From positions 2,699,501 through 2,763,500 of the forward strand of contig JAOTOL010001634.1 of NCBI GenBank assembly GCA_034440575.1: 64,000 nt of DNA, in the 5' to 3' direction. This stretch comes from Imbricaverruca yamaguchii (taxonomy: Eukaryota > Arthropoda > Thecostraca > Neoverrucidae). Position numbers and translations under genes: made by a program. Shown here piece by piece: positions 36,453 to 47,600 of this stretch (its first letter is position 1; every line of letters starts with the position of its first letter). A model generated the notes under the pieces. The model ran no database searches and was not told where the DNA came from. It saw only the letters and a list, made by a program, of their open reading frames with translations.

Positions 36453-39400
36453 AACCTGATCTACCCAGGGCATTGACAACAGTCCTTTGTGATGAGCTAC
36501 ATGTGTTTGTCCGTGTGTATTTCCGGCCCACACTGCCGGCGTTGTCCGATAGTGTGCGTTGCGACTGCAAAACGTCGCTTCTGTACATGATGCATGACTT
36601 CAGCGTATGTATGCCTGTTGCCACCCGTATAAGTATTCCATTTCAGGCCCCTGAGTGCACGCATACTCAGGTTGCATGTCCTATGCTGGGGAGACAAATC
36701 TGAGCGGAAGCATCGGACACCATTTCCGGTGCGACATCAAAATGATAGATAACACCGTCCGGATGCCTCGAATCGTGAAGAACGGCATACCGCGAGCCAC
36801 GCCTCCTATCGCAAAGTTAACAGAAGACTAGAAGACCTAAACATAGGCAAAGGGTATAAGAAACAGAGTGCTTCTTGTGGCATTGCGGCAGAGCCGCAAG
36901 TGACTACGCACGCCAGTATCCTACACATGAAAGTCAGGATATACTTCCACTTGATATCACGATCACAGACCAAAACATACACCCATAAGCAGTAGAATAT
37001 AACCTTAGGACTTGCAAAATTTGCGGCGTGCGCTTTGAGAAAAGACACCAACAAGTCCAGAACGAAATGCTCCCCGATTTTCATCTCCGGTTCTGCGATA
37101 ATCAATGACGCCGGATATACTTTTTGCCTTCGCCGCCGAACTGGGAAAATCCGAAGACCACGAAAACGTGCTGAAAACTAAGAAAGCTGAAAGAGAGGCC
37201 TTTTTACTTATTGGGTTGAACTTGCCAAAATGCTGCCCGCCATCTATCGTCATATTTTGGTACCACCGTCATGCACAGTGCATGCAGTCCATGGTGCATG
37301 GCATGCACCGTGGAAGGAAGAACGTGCGTAATAATTTTCATCTGGCGAAGAAAGTTTCAACAACAATACGCCGTTGCAGAGTGCAACCTTCTGCATTAAT
37401 CTGATATGATTTGCTGTGTGTCTTTGTTCGGTAGCATGTTTTCCCACATCAGCAGTAGAACTGAATTCGCTAACATTAATCAATATGGCAGTCAGGCCGT
37501 CACACGGGGCACTTATAACTGCCTAAAAGGCCGGCAGAATGGCTGGGAAAACGTAAAAATTAAGCCGAAGGTATAATATCTTAGCTAGGCATTGGTATTT
37601 CCAATATTTCTATTTTCGGGTGGGAACTTAGGCAATCAAAAGCATCCTTTAGTACCTGAAGTTTACCAGGCAGCCCTGATGTCCTCGGGAGTTAGCACGG
37701 GAGTATCCAGTCATCACTGTATATTGAGTTTCTTGTTCCTTCGAAGGCGATCTTGGTCTCGACCAATGTCACCCAAGACCAGCAATAATTCCATATTATA
37801 ACATGATATCCGATGGTCATGGGCGTTGGCACATTTTGAGCAAACTCTGGGTCAGAATCGCAAGAAATAAAAATGGCGCCCAAGCGCGCATTGTTCGGCG
37901 CCTCGCCACGCATTCGTGGACGTTATGCAGACACATCAGCTTTCCAATAGCCTGGCATCACCGTATGCATTTGATAACTTTCAGCAAACGAGCAGCCACA
38001 GGGGATGGGGGGCGCTGCTCAAAATATACTATATCAAACGAGAAATTTATCGATTTTCACGATGCAAGACCCAAATTTTCTGTGCGCTTCGCGCGTCGGA
38101 AACTTTCTCCATTTCTTGACACTATCCTTTGGTCGGGCCCGCCCTAGGAAAATGCGACACTGATTGCGACACTGATCCTCAGAGATATGCACAGTCGCAC
38201 AGCAGGTTCGAATATAATTTGCATAGCTTCGCACGCGAGTGACGTCACTCGTACATGCGAGTGACGTTACTGGTGCATGCGAGTGATGTTCTCGTACACT
38301 CGCGTGTACCTGGACGTCAGTAAGTATATTGAGGGACACCACCACAGATACCACGGCAGGTCATCCATCAGCCGGCAGCAGACTGGAACAGAAGGGAGCG
38401 TGCAAAGCTCTCGAAAGCGGCTGCGGGTCAGTGTGGCCACGCTTTATACTGTAGGCAAAATCGTCCGGTAAGACTGATGCGCACATCCTGGATAGGAAAA
38501 CATTCAAGTTCCGTGCAACATAGTGCTAGCATCTATTTCTTCTGAGGTCTCATGGTCGTATTAAAAGTTCCGATGTCGGCTGATTCCCAGCAAACGCCAG
38601 TGCGGTCTACCGCGGACCGACCCGGGATCTCAGTGGACGGCGCGAACAACGCGGACGCGCGATGACCGTGGCTGCACAGGCCTGGGCACATGGACAGTGC
38701 GGCGGCCGCTGAGGACTGCGGTTGTGACTTGTTCGGCACGTGACGCCCGCCCTGGTGGAAGCGCCGCCCACCGCCCGTGTTTTGCCACATCGGATCATAA
38801 ATTTTGGCTAAGAAGCAAACATTGTGGGCCAGATGGCCCGAGGCCATGCAAGGCTGTTGACATCTGTGTGCCGCCTTGCATGGCCGCAGGCTGTCTGGAA
38901 ACGACAGGAACCGACAGGAAATGCCGACCTGAGGGTGGTAAACTCCAGACACATTTGCGGAACCCGCCCGCATGATCCCACACTTAAGTCGGTTAATATT
39001 GAGTGGGTCCTACCAAGCACCGCAGAGCCTCAATCTCCTAAAACCGGTGGCGTGGGAGAAGGTGAATAGTACGGGGGCAATCTTCAAGGGTGGCGACGTC
39101 ATTTTTTGGAACGGAAAAGGGACGCAAGTTGTACGAGGAAACAAGAATTAGAATACAACCAGAGTTGGCGAGGTCCGGGGACATCACTGAAATTCTAAGG
39201 GGGTGTTCAGAATCTCCAGTGGATGCCTGACACCTCGAGAGTGCACCGTATGGGGAATCTTTTATCCGCCATGAGCCCTCGAACTTCTGCGGTACCCACT
39301 AAAAGAGTATTACATCAAGGGCACTTCAGCACTATACTAAGAGCAAATGCGCGTTCTTTAGGCGCCGCTGAAAAGTCGAGTGGGACTAGTCGCCTCCTCA

Positions 39401-41800
39401 ATCCTCCACCCCACCTCACCAACTGCATCCATGCCATTTTGTCATTATTTTGTCACATCGGATGATTCATTTTGGCTGGAAAGCAAGCATTGTGGGGCAG
39501 ACGGCTTGTGGGCATGTCAGGCGGTAGACAGATACTTACCGATATGAAATGCCGACGACTGACGGTAAAGGCACAGCTCGCTGAGCGCTACCATAGCCTT
39601 GACTACTGGACGGTCGCTGCCCGTCAAACGTTGTCTCTAGCAAAACAAAAAGTTAGAAAAGAAAGTTCTTGGCTTCACTCAACAGTTCTTCCTACACCGA
39701 GCTGGAAATCTCACGCGTTATCCAATTTGCCACACCTTGCGCACCGTGTCTCATAAGTGTGCACGCGGATTGGCAGATCATAGCTCGACGCCTCTGGTGC
39801 CGGAGCCTCATCGTCCGCTTACATCTACACGACAGCCACACCGAACGGAATTATGATCGGTCAGAACGCGATGCAACTGTAACCGCAAAGACGTTATCTA
39901 GGACACATTCGTGTTAGGGGTGCCTACCTTGCTTACGCTAAGTGAGCCACTGCCCCACGCTCGTTATGCCCCTCCCTCTGGCTATGGCATTGGCTGTTTT
40001 GCATGTGCATGGATGGACATGAAATGGTGCTTTGGATCATTGAGAATGAACTATGCTCATCCATGCACAATGCTACCGAGGTAAATAAAAGCACATTCCT
40101 AAATGTCCTTATCAACCCCCTCTCAAGTTGTGCTTCCTGACTTCGAAAAATCTTAGAATTTTAGCACCGCAAAAGTGTAGATTATCCCAGCAGAATTCGC
40201 TTGAGTTATCCAATTTTGTAGTCGGCCTCATAGATTCTGAGATTGGAAGGGAGGGAGATCAACCCCTTCCATCTACGGATTACGGCCTTCATGAATGCAA
40301 TATGGCCAGCTAAGTATCAATGTCACGACTACACGGCCAATACTATGTGAGAAGCACTGTTTTTATAGCACACGAAACTGAGCGGACGTTGGCAAAAATC
40401 TGCATCAGATTAGCAAGACATAGGCTGAACAGGTGCACTGATTTCCCCACTCGTCAATGTAAAAAAGAGCTGCAGTAGTTGCCAAGATCGCAATTTGGCC
40501 AGCTAAGTGCTAATGCTACTGCCGCGAGAACATCACCACGGGACAGTCAATGCTGAAATGCACACGAATGTAAGTGGACATCGGGAGAAATCCTCATCCA
40601 AGTACCAAGGGAGGGGTTCGAGCAACAATTTTTACTCAAATCCTCAGGAGAAAGGCATGATCAGATTCCTAAAATTGGCCTGCATGAGCGCTTCGTGTAA
40701 CAACGGCCGATACTTTGGCGTATTTACAGCACGGTGGCTGAAAACGTCTCTAGTACACGACATAAAACGTGCCATTCAGTCGACGAACAATGGCGGCCAT
40801 CCACCGCTTGTTTTCCTTCCGTTCCATAGGTTGGCCAATCGTGTACCCCCGACCAACCCCCCTCCCCTGGGCGAAGCCGGAATTTTCTTATGGAGGCGAC
40901 CAATCTAAAAAATATGCACTTCATAGAAACTTCTTTTGGCAAGCTGTCCTCACCCCATTGGCTGCGACCTTGGCGGGTCCTTTCGCCAATTCTAACAGAA
41001 CAGACCCCTGGAAATTTTGCACTAATAAGTTGGCTGAATTCTTTCATGAGTGGGATTTTTCGTTTGCGGGATCCCAAACAAGTCTCAATCCTGTCTCCTT
41101 TGAGGATCATGAGGTCCTTAGTGTCGTACACGAAGAGGGTGTACTGCCATTTCCTTCAGAGTGAACTTTAAATGAAGCAATGAAGGAAACAATGGATTTC
41201 AGCCTTAAAGTATCGATATATTATGGTACGGAAATATCCAACCGGATTTTTTTCAAAAGATTTTGCATTATTTCCTTGTTTGCTTCGGCTTTTCGGTAGG
41301 TATGTTCATCTTTGTAGACAACTCGCTTTGACTTAGTGACTCTAGAGACGGAAATCGTTCATGCAAACGCATCTTAAAGTATATCATCCACTGCTAGCGG
41401 AATGCAAGGCATGTCATCAGTGGCACAAACCTGACTAAAACAGGAAACAAACAAAACAAGCGTATCTCTGATTTGCCCACAGTGGCTTATCACTCGCACG
41501 TCCGGCGGTCCGCGCCAACTTTGCATGTCCGTGGGGCAGATGTCTGCCCCCTAAGATCTCTAGAACTATGCTAGCTAGCGAAAAACTGAAAACGGCGTTG
41601 GATAGCTGGTGACAAGCTCTATCGAAAATGTTTGGGTCATTTTTTCCGCTCAGGTCAATATTCAGGTCACTGGGTGATAATGGGTAAAATTCGACCAGAT
41701 CGGGTGGGACTCTTAGATATTGACACATATCTCAGGACCTGTAACAGATAGAAACAAACGGAGGACAATTGAGGCGCCAACTATGTGCCCAAGCAGGAAT
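36453..41800. other. Intergenic DNA, no gene recognised
   Basis: Mixed DNA. Small open frames (for example 36,368-36,703, 40,507-40,908 and 40,769-41,164, plus) lack domains. One perfect CRE-core palindrome is listed separately. A GTGGGGCAGATGTCTGCCCCC motif is at about 41,530-41,551. Confidence 0.45.
38236..38251. promoter_or_regulatory. 16-bp palindrome with a CRE core
   Basis: CGAGTGACGTCACTCG is perfectly palindromic and contains TGACGTCA, the consensus site for CREB/ATF bZIP factors. GCGAGTGACGT recurs 22 bp downstream and GCGAGTGATGT a further 22 bp on, so it heads a short triplicate. Binding is inferred from the motif only. Confidence 0.4.
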
Positions 41801-41814
41801 ACTTCTTACTCCGA

Positions 41815-42325
41815 AACTGTGACCTCAGGTCAAGGTCATGAAGTAGTCTAGGGAGGGCATGTAATGTATCAATCGACACGTCTTGGTGCTACAAGCACAA
41901 TGACGGTAATTTCAGCCTTCTACCTCAATGCAGTCCGATATAATGCGCAAAAATGTGCTAGTGATCTCAGGTGACCTCAGATAACCTTGGTGAGGTCACT
42001 GAGCAAAAATGTCAGCGGTAACATTGAGCATAGCTTCCAACTAACACCACAACCGTTGTGAGGTCAATTGGAGAGCAAATATATAACCAGGAAGCATTTG
42101 TATATTTTACCATAGCCATATAATGGGGGAAGCCATGGCCGCGAACTGACCTCAGGTCAATGCTACGAAAAAAAACCGATATATATGTAGTATGGTTCCT
42201 GATGAGATCATGACGTGCTATAAGTTTGAAATCAATCGCCCAATTATTGTGGAAGTTATGCCACCTTGAACTCCGAAGGATGTTGGGTCACTTCGCCTGA
42301 CCTGGTGACCTGACCTGAGATGAGC
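41815..42325. promoter_or_regulatory. Cluster of AGGTCA/TGACCT half-sites
   Basis: AGGTCA or its complement occurs repeatedly: GTGACCTCAGGTCAAGGTCA (about 41,819), TGACCTCAG (about 41,971), GTGAGGTCACTGAG, GTGAGGTCAATTG, CTGACCTCAGGTCAATG and CCTGACCTGGTGACCTGACC. AGGTCA is the core half-site of nuclear receptors, and TCAAGGTCA is the extended form used by FTZ-F1/ERR-type receptors. It could be a regulatory region or just a diverged repeat. Confidence 0.35.
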
Positions 42326-42783
42326 CACGGTTTAAAATGTACGAGTATATACGTAAAAGACGAATGAGCAGACATGTGAGGTTTGGCGTTGCTAACCTGA
42401 TTAGTATGGCGGAAATTAGTAAAAACCGCCAGAGACAGATATCTGCCCCCGGACGTGCCCGTGTTCAGACATCGGACGCGATTACGTCCTCTGTACTACT
42501 GTTCCTCTTTATGTCACTTGCGTGGGGTGCGATTGTGCATGGACTGCCAAGATGCAGCTGGTACTTAACGGACTTAGAGAATGGGCATTGACGATGACAA
42601 TTAAATACGGGATGAAGTAGTTTCAAATGAGTACAAATTAGATGTACAGCAATACACGGCAAACAGCAATTCATAGCAATTCATCATAGCAATTCCTTAT
42701 ACTGACATGACTTGATCTGTGACGTATGGTATGACCTAGAGGTTCACCACGTTTACGTCCATGTAATACCGAGCCACAGATAG

Positions 42784-43623
42784 CTAGTCACGTTCGAAAC
42801 CAATTGAGAAGCGACCGGACTCGTACGTGGACCAGCTCACCGTGTATGGACTCGAGCCAGGTTGTTCGACACACACGGCACGAATTGTAAGTCCGTCCCT
42901 ATGTGGCCGCAGTAGCCTTACAGTCCGTCCCGTGTGGCCATGTAACTCAACCAGCGTCTGGTCTATACGTGGTTGGGACAGGCTCACAGTTCGTCCCGTG
43001 TAGCCATTAAACTCAGCCAGCGTCTGGTCTGTACGTGGTCGGGACAGGCTCACAGTTCGTCCCGTGTAGCCATTAAACTCAGCCAGCGTCTGGTCTGTAC
43101 GTGGTCGGAGCAGACATCCCAATACAGTCCGTCCCGTGTGGCTATGTAACTCAGCCAGCGTCTGGTCTGTACGTAGTCGGAACAGGCTTACAATCTGTCC
43201 CGTGTAGCAATGTAACTCAGACAGTGTCTGGTCTGTACGTAGTCGGGACAGACTTACAATCTGTCCCGTGTAGCTATGCAATTCAGCCAGCGTCTGGTCT
43301 GTACGTGGTCGGAGCAGACATACCAATACAGTCCGTTCCGTGTGGCCATGCAACTCAGCCAGCGTCTGGTCTGCAAGTGGTCGGGACGCTTCGTTCACAG
43401 TCTGCTGTGTGGCCATGCAACTCAGCCAGCGTCTGGTCTGCAAGTGGTCAGAGCATATGTGGCTCACATTTTCAGCCGAGGGCTCCTCTTGAGTACAAAA
43501 TACGCCCACCCAGGACAAACAAGTGTGCGCCCTTAAAACTTCCTCAGTAACTGGCACACTTTCGGGAAAACCGCGGTTAGAAAATCGTCCCCAGCCTACG
43601 CTTTTGTTGTGACTCCTACACAT
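42784..43623 (-). repeat. 66/72-bp in-frame array with a 279-codon minus-strand frame
   Basis: CCAGCGTCTGG recurs at 42,951, 43,017, 43,083, 43,155, (43,221), 43,287, 43,359 and 43,425, so spacings are 66 or 72 bp, all multiples of three. On the minus strand this gives an uninterrupted frame (43,623 to 42,784) of 22- or 24-residue units with the core DQTLAELHGYTGRTVSL. Units differ by substitutions and two-codon indels but never break the frame. I recognise no family, no signal peptide and no splice context. Most likely it is a minisatellite that happens to be open, but it is the only array here whose size changes all keep one frame. Confidence 0.6.
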
Positions 43624-43790
43624 CTGGTCCTATGGCCAACACGTACATGGTGTTAAGTAAACGGACCGCTCCCATGATTGCATAGCTGCTACTCGCACTT
43701 AGCCAGAGCAACAGAGCGGGAGAACCTCATGGATCCTGATTCAATATTGCTGACTGTACTTGCAGGTGCATAGCGAGGCATAAACAAGTC
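43624..43790. other. Short plain interval
   Basis: Non-repetitive sequence between the array and the GC-rich block. No feature seen. Confidence 0.4.
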
Positions 43791-43859
43791 AGCCCGTGCA
43801 TCTAAACATGGCACGGTTGGACATGGGCCCGGACACGGCTGTATCAGGAACCTGTCTCG

Positions 43860-44576
43860 CCGACGCTTTTTGCGTCCTCTCCTGCCGGGTCAGCGTTGGC
43901 CCCACCCCGTCCACTCGCGGGCGGCGCGTGCGCGCGCCTTCTGCAGCATCAATGAGCGTGTTGTGTGGGGGCGTCGCTCTGCGCGGCCGTCTCAGCCACG
44001 CGTGACACTCACCCGAGCAGCAGCGGGGGCGACCTGGCACACTCCATGTCGGCAGTTGCGCTGGCGGCGGACGCTCAGCACATGCCTGGCGGCCGGCGCC
44101 GGTAGCAGCAGCTGTCTGCGAGGCGCGGCTGGCGGCGGTGCGCCGGTGCGCCGGACTGGAGAGCGGCCGCCCGATAGCTCCCGCCGGCAGCACGCGCGCC
44201 CCGACTCTGAGGCGGCGGCGCCACCGCCGCCGGCAGACGCGGCCGCCGCCGGCCCGCCACCCACCCACGTTAATATAGTGCCGTCGCACGACGCCCACCC
44301 GCCGCCACCGCGGGCGCGAGTCGGCGCCGACGACCGGCACGCGTCCTCGTCGCGTGTATTTGCACCACCTGACGCGGGTGCAAATTCGGTGGAGTGAGAA
44401 TTTCTCACCGGCGAATTTGGCCCCGCCCCGGCCGGCCGAGTCGTTCGCGGCGCGCGCGCGGCGGCGCACGCCGGCGGGCGCGTCTCAGAGCAGTGCACGT
44501 CTCGGCCACGGGGGGAGCGCGCCGTCGGCCGGTCAGAGCGCACGAGCCGGCGCCAGCGGCGGGCTGACGGAGCGCT
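43860..44576 (+). promoter_or_regulatory. CpG-rich promoter / 5' UTR block of the collagen gene
   Basis: GC rises sharply and CpG is dense up to the start codon at 44,577, then falls within about 150 bp. It holds a TATA-like ACGTTAATATAGTG at about 44,267-44,280 and two adjacent palindromic elements at 44,358-44,419. Position directly upstream of a signal-peptide exon supports promoter plus 5' UTR. The transcription start cannot be fixed from sequence. Confidence 0.5.
44358..44419. promoter_or_regulatory. Paired stem-loops upstream of collagen start
   Basis: Stem 1 is ATTTGCACC (44,358-44,366) with GGTGCAAAT (44,377-44,385). Stem 2 is CAAATTC (44,381-44,387) with GAATTTG (44,413-44,419), plus an inner GTGAGAA/TTCTCAC (44,394-44,408). 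The stems overlap by five bases and so exclude one another. They lie about 160-220 bp before the ATG, in AT-richer sequence inside the CpG block. They may be protein-binding palindromes or 5' UTR structures. Confidence 0.5.
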
Positions 44577-44663
44577 ATGGTGGCCGCGCGGCCACGCTCG
44601 GCGCTGATCGCCGCCGCCGTTCTGCTCCTGCTCGGTGGTCTGCCCAGCACGTCGGACGCCGCG
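44577..44663 (+). CDS. Collagen IV exon 1: signal peptide
   Basis: Twenty-nine codons from ATG: Arg-containing n-region, hydrophobic core [12 protein letters not shown], and a small-residue end STSDAA suited to signal peptidase. An in-frame TGA at 44,565-44,567 lies 12 bp upstream, so this is the first in-frame ATG. The donor GTGAGT at 44,664 is phase 0. Confidence 0.85.
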
Positions 44664-47600
44664 GTGAGTGGCGCGTACGCCCACCGGCCGCACGGTCCAG
44701 TGGCGGCGCCACGTGTTGAAACTAGCCCATGTGGACATGGGCGGAGCATGACATTAATTTGCTGATTGGTACCTGGGATTAATATTATGTTCTCATTTAA
44801 TGTGTGTGTGGGGGGGGGGAACAGTGCACCTACATACCATAGGTTCTGCCCCCCCCCCGTTGCTCGCTTGCTGTCATCAATTGCGGTATAGCAGTAGCAA
44901 TCAGCGTAGAAACAAGTGCTAGTGCATGGGGACCCTTTGGGAGCCCCTACCTTTGGGAGCCCTAACCAATGAACTTTGGAATCTATGGAAAGAATCGACT
45001 TTAAAAATCGTCTGCCTTGACCACATCCCTACTTCGAACATTCCCACGCTCTTGCCAATAGCCGAATTTGCAACTCATTGTTCCGGGTGGTGCAAAAACT
45101 CGCAGCGGTTTGCGCGCCGGTACGAGCGTCGAAGCGCGCCGTGCCCGCCACCGTCTGCTCCCGCGCTGAGCTTCCGCCAGTCTCCACCAGGGGCAGTGCC
45201 ATGCGCGCGCAGCTGATAACTGCGCCGCCAGGAGTCTCTGCTGATCGGCCGACGGGGTCGTTTGTCGACGGTGCCGCCCTCGCCGGTCACGAGCAGTGAT
45301 GGTGACCACAGCAGGAAATACACTTAATCTGGGTCTGGGAGGAGTGCAGCTGTTCGGAAAATATCGGCTAAAATAAGGTACTTTGTTAATTTATCCGGTA
45401 TTCCTTCTCAAAATATGGCATTCTGCGATGACGGGGAGGGGCCAAAGGTGTTGGGCAATTACCGCGTCGAAGTCCAGTTAACATGTTATTCGAGTTCCTG
45501 AACCACACGGAAACATAGCGGCTCACGCCTTTAATAACATTCTGCTGTAATTGTTGTCTGGTTATTGGTTGCTACGACGCGTCGTGAGCCATCACCACAT
45601 GGTGGCAGGTTGGTAAAACCAAGACGACAACAACAACACCCCTGTTTTGGGCCACACGGTGTCGTCGGTCCATTGCGCCGATTGGCCGCCGGCGAAGAGC
45701 AGCCAAAGGTGGGACTCGAACCCACGACCGTTCGGTTGGGAGATGAGCACCGTGTCACTAGACTTCTGGCCTGGTTTGGTATCCTGCTAATGTTAAGGTT
45801 GTCACTTTGCTTATTCAATATCATGTGTCGTAAAAATATGGACTTGGGAGACCCAAAAAAATGTGATGAAACGATGAGTTTTCGGCGTTCGGTTTTGCGT
45901 GGTGAAAATATAAAACATTATCGATTCATCTAGTGTATTTTTGGGTGCTAAGGGGAGGCCAGCCTCCCCGCTTGGCTGTACCCCAGCCTGGACCCTGGCT
46001 TGGTGAGAAATCTCCAGCCTTGCACCAGTTTAGGGAACACTCCAATTTTTGGGGTAGGCGCAACGAAAACAGTCGATGTGTTATCACAAAGTCATCGAGG
46101 TAATGCAATATGTCAACCATTGTCCTTTAAGAGGCCTGCTGGAGTCCGCGATTCGAAGTTGTTTTGTTCGTTATGCCTGTGTGTTTCTTTGCTGTATATT
46201 TCCTACCCCTGTACTATGTGCATAACATCGGCGGACTATGCTAAGCAATATATCTGATCGCTTTACTCGCCACAGCACCTTTCCTTTAGAACTCCTGCAC
46301 ACCAAACTTCGGATGACACAGCAGTCACGCTATCATACAAGGAACCTTGACGGCTGCCTCATCCGGTGACGCTTGAGTGGTCGCCGTTCGATTCAGCCAG
46401 ACTCCGCCCCATCTTCACTAGTAATGTCCAGGCAATGGGGAATGGTCACTGACTTTGCCAGCGCGGCCTTGACTGTGGTGAGGATTCGGTCCCCAGCTAA
46501 CATGGACAGACTCTGGCGAGCGTAGCTTCTAAAAAAAATAGTCAGGAAATTCAGTGAACCTTGGCTATTTTGGGTCACTTATTTTCAGGGAAAGCCGTGT
46601 ACTAAAAGAAAAACTCCGGACCTGGGGGCCAACCCAACATTTGCTTGGACCGTGGTTCGCGGAATCTAACCGGAATCTACACCGATGGGCATTCCCTCTT
46701 CACATGATTGTAATAGTAGACGCTACGTTTACGTTGCTGTACTTTACGCTACGTTACTGAACGCTACGTTACGTTACTGTACGCTACGTTACGTAGACGT
46801 TCCGTTACTGGGTGAAAAATAGACATTATGTGAATACGTCGGCTGACAAATCGAACCACCAATTGTATGCAGGGTGAGCAGAGGCAGCTTTGTCATTCCT
46901 GGCCACATGGGTGTCACTTTGTGATAACACTTGGGGGCAGGGTAATAACTTTCTTGGCCAAGGCTGCCTCGAAGATCACTTCGTCCAGGGTATGCCCGCA
47001 GGCCACATGACATCGGTCTGATTGAGGGAATCAATGCTTAAGGGGGCCGGTTTCGCCCCTTAGCGTTCGGAAATTGACACTCCTGCGTAGTCATATCCAG
47101 AGCCAACTAATCAGGCGATTGTGTACTGGGGTGTTCTTTCAGGCCAACTCGTTCACATATTTCACCGAATCATTGGAGACTTCGTTGAAACTTGGTGTAT
47201 TCATAGGGTTTATGGAAGTCGTGACAGTGATTCCGGAAATGTGTGTACCCTATGTGGAAAGTTGCCTTAGGTTATGAGGGTTCACATTTGACGGTAACAA
47301 AAATGTTTGACTCAGGCATAGTTGGAGATCCAGGTCGGTCGGAAGAGAGGGAAAAGCTCCGGACTCTCCTACTTTGGCACCCTGCAAATGTCAACTTGCA
47401 ATTATTTATATTCAATCTCAAGATTTGTGGATCAAGGCCCATATTGGTTTGATAAGAGGTTCCAGCATTTGGCAAGGGCAAAAGCTCGTAAACCGTGCCA
47501 GATATTGAGTTACATAAGCATATATGTCCACATGAACGTAGGAGCGGGCTAAAAAATATGTGGGTGTAGGGGCGCGGCCAATAATTTTCTAAGTGGAGGT

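Noticed and set aside
36368..36840. Possible retroelement remnant
   Set aside because: A few words such as SYAGETN looked suggestive of a GIY-YIG-like or Penelope element, but no continuous match could be followed.
42890..43455. CRISPR array
   Set aside because: Regular spacing, but units are similar along their whole length with no unique spacers. The same goes for the other arrays.
43789..44749. Minus-strand Arg/Ala-rich genes, including a possible divergent collagen partner
   Set aside because: Open only because of high GC. No signal peptide followed by a splice donor and no Gly-X-Y.
45700..45775. Functional tRNA gene on the minus strand
   Set aside because: Good B box and T arm, but the 5' half does not fold as a tRNA, and a longer SINE body is attached.
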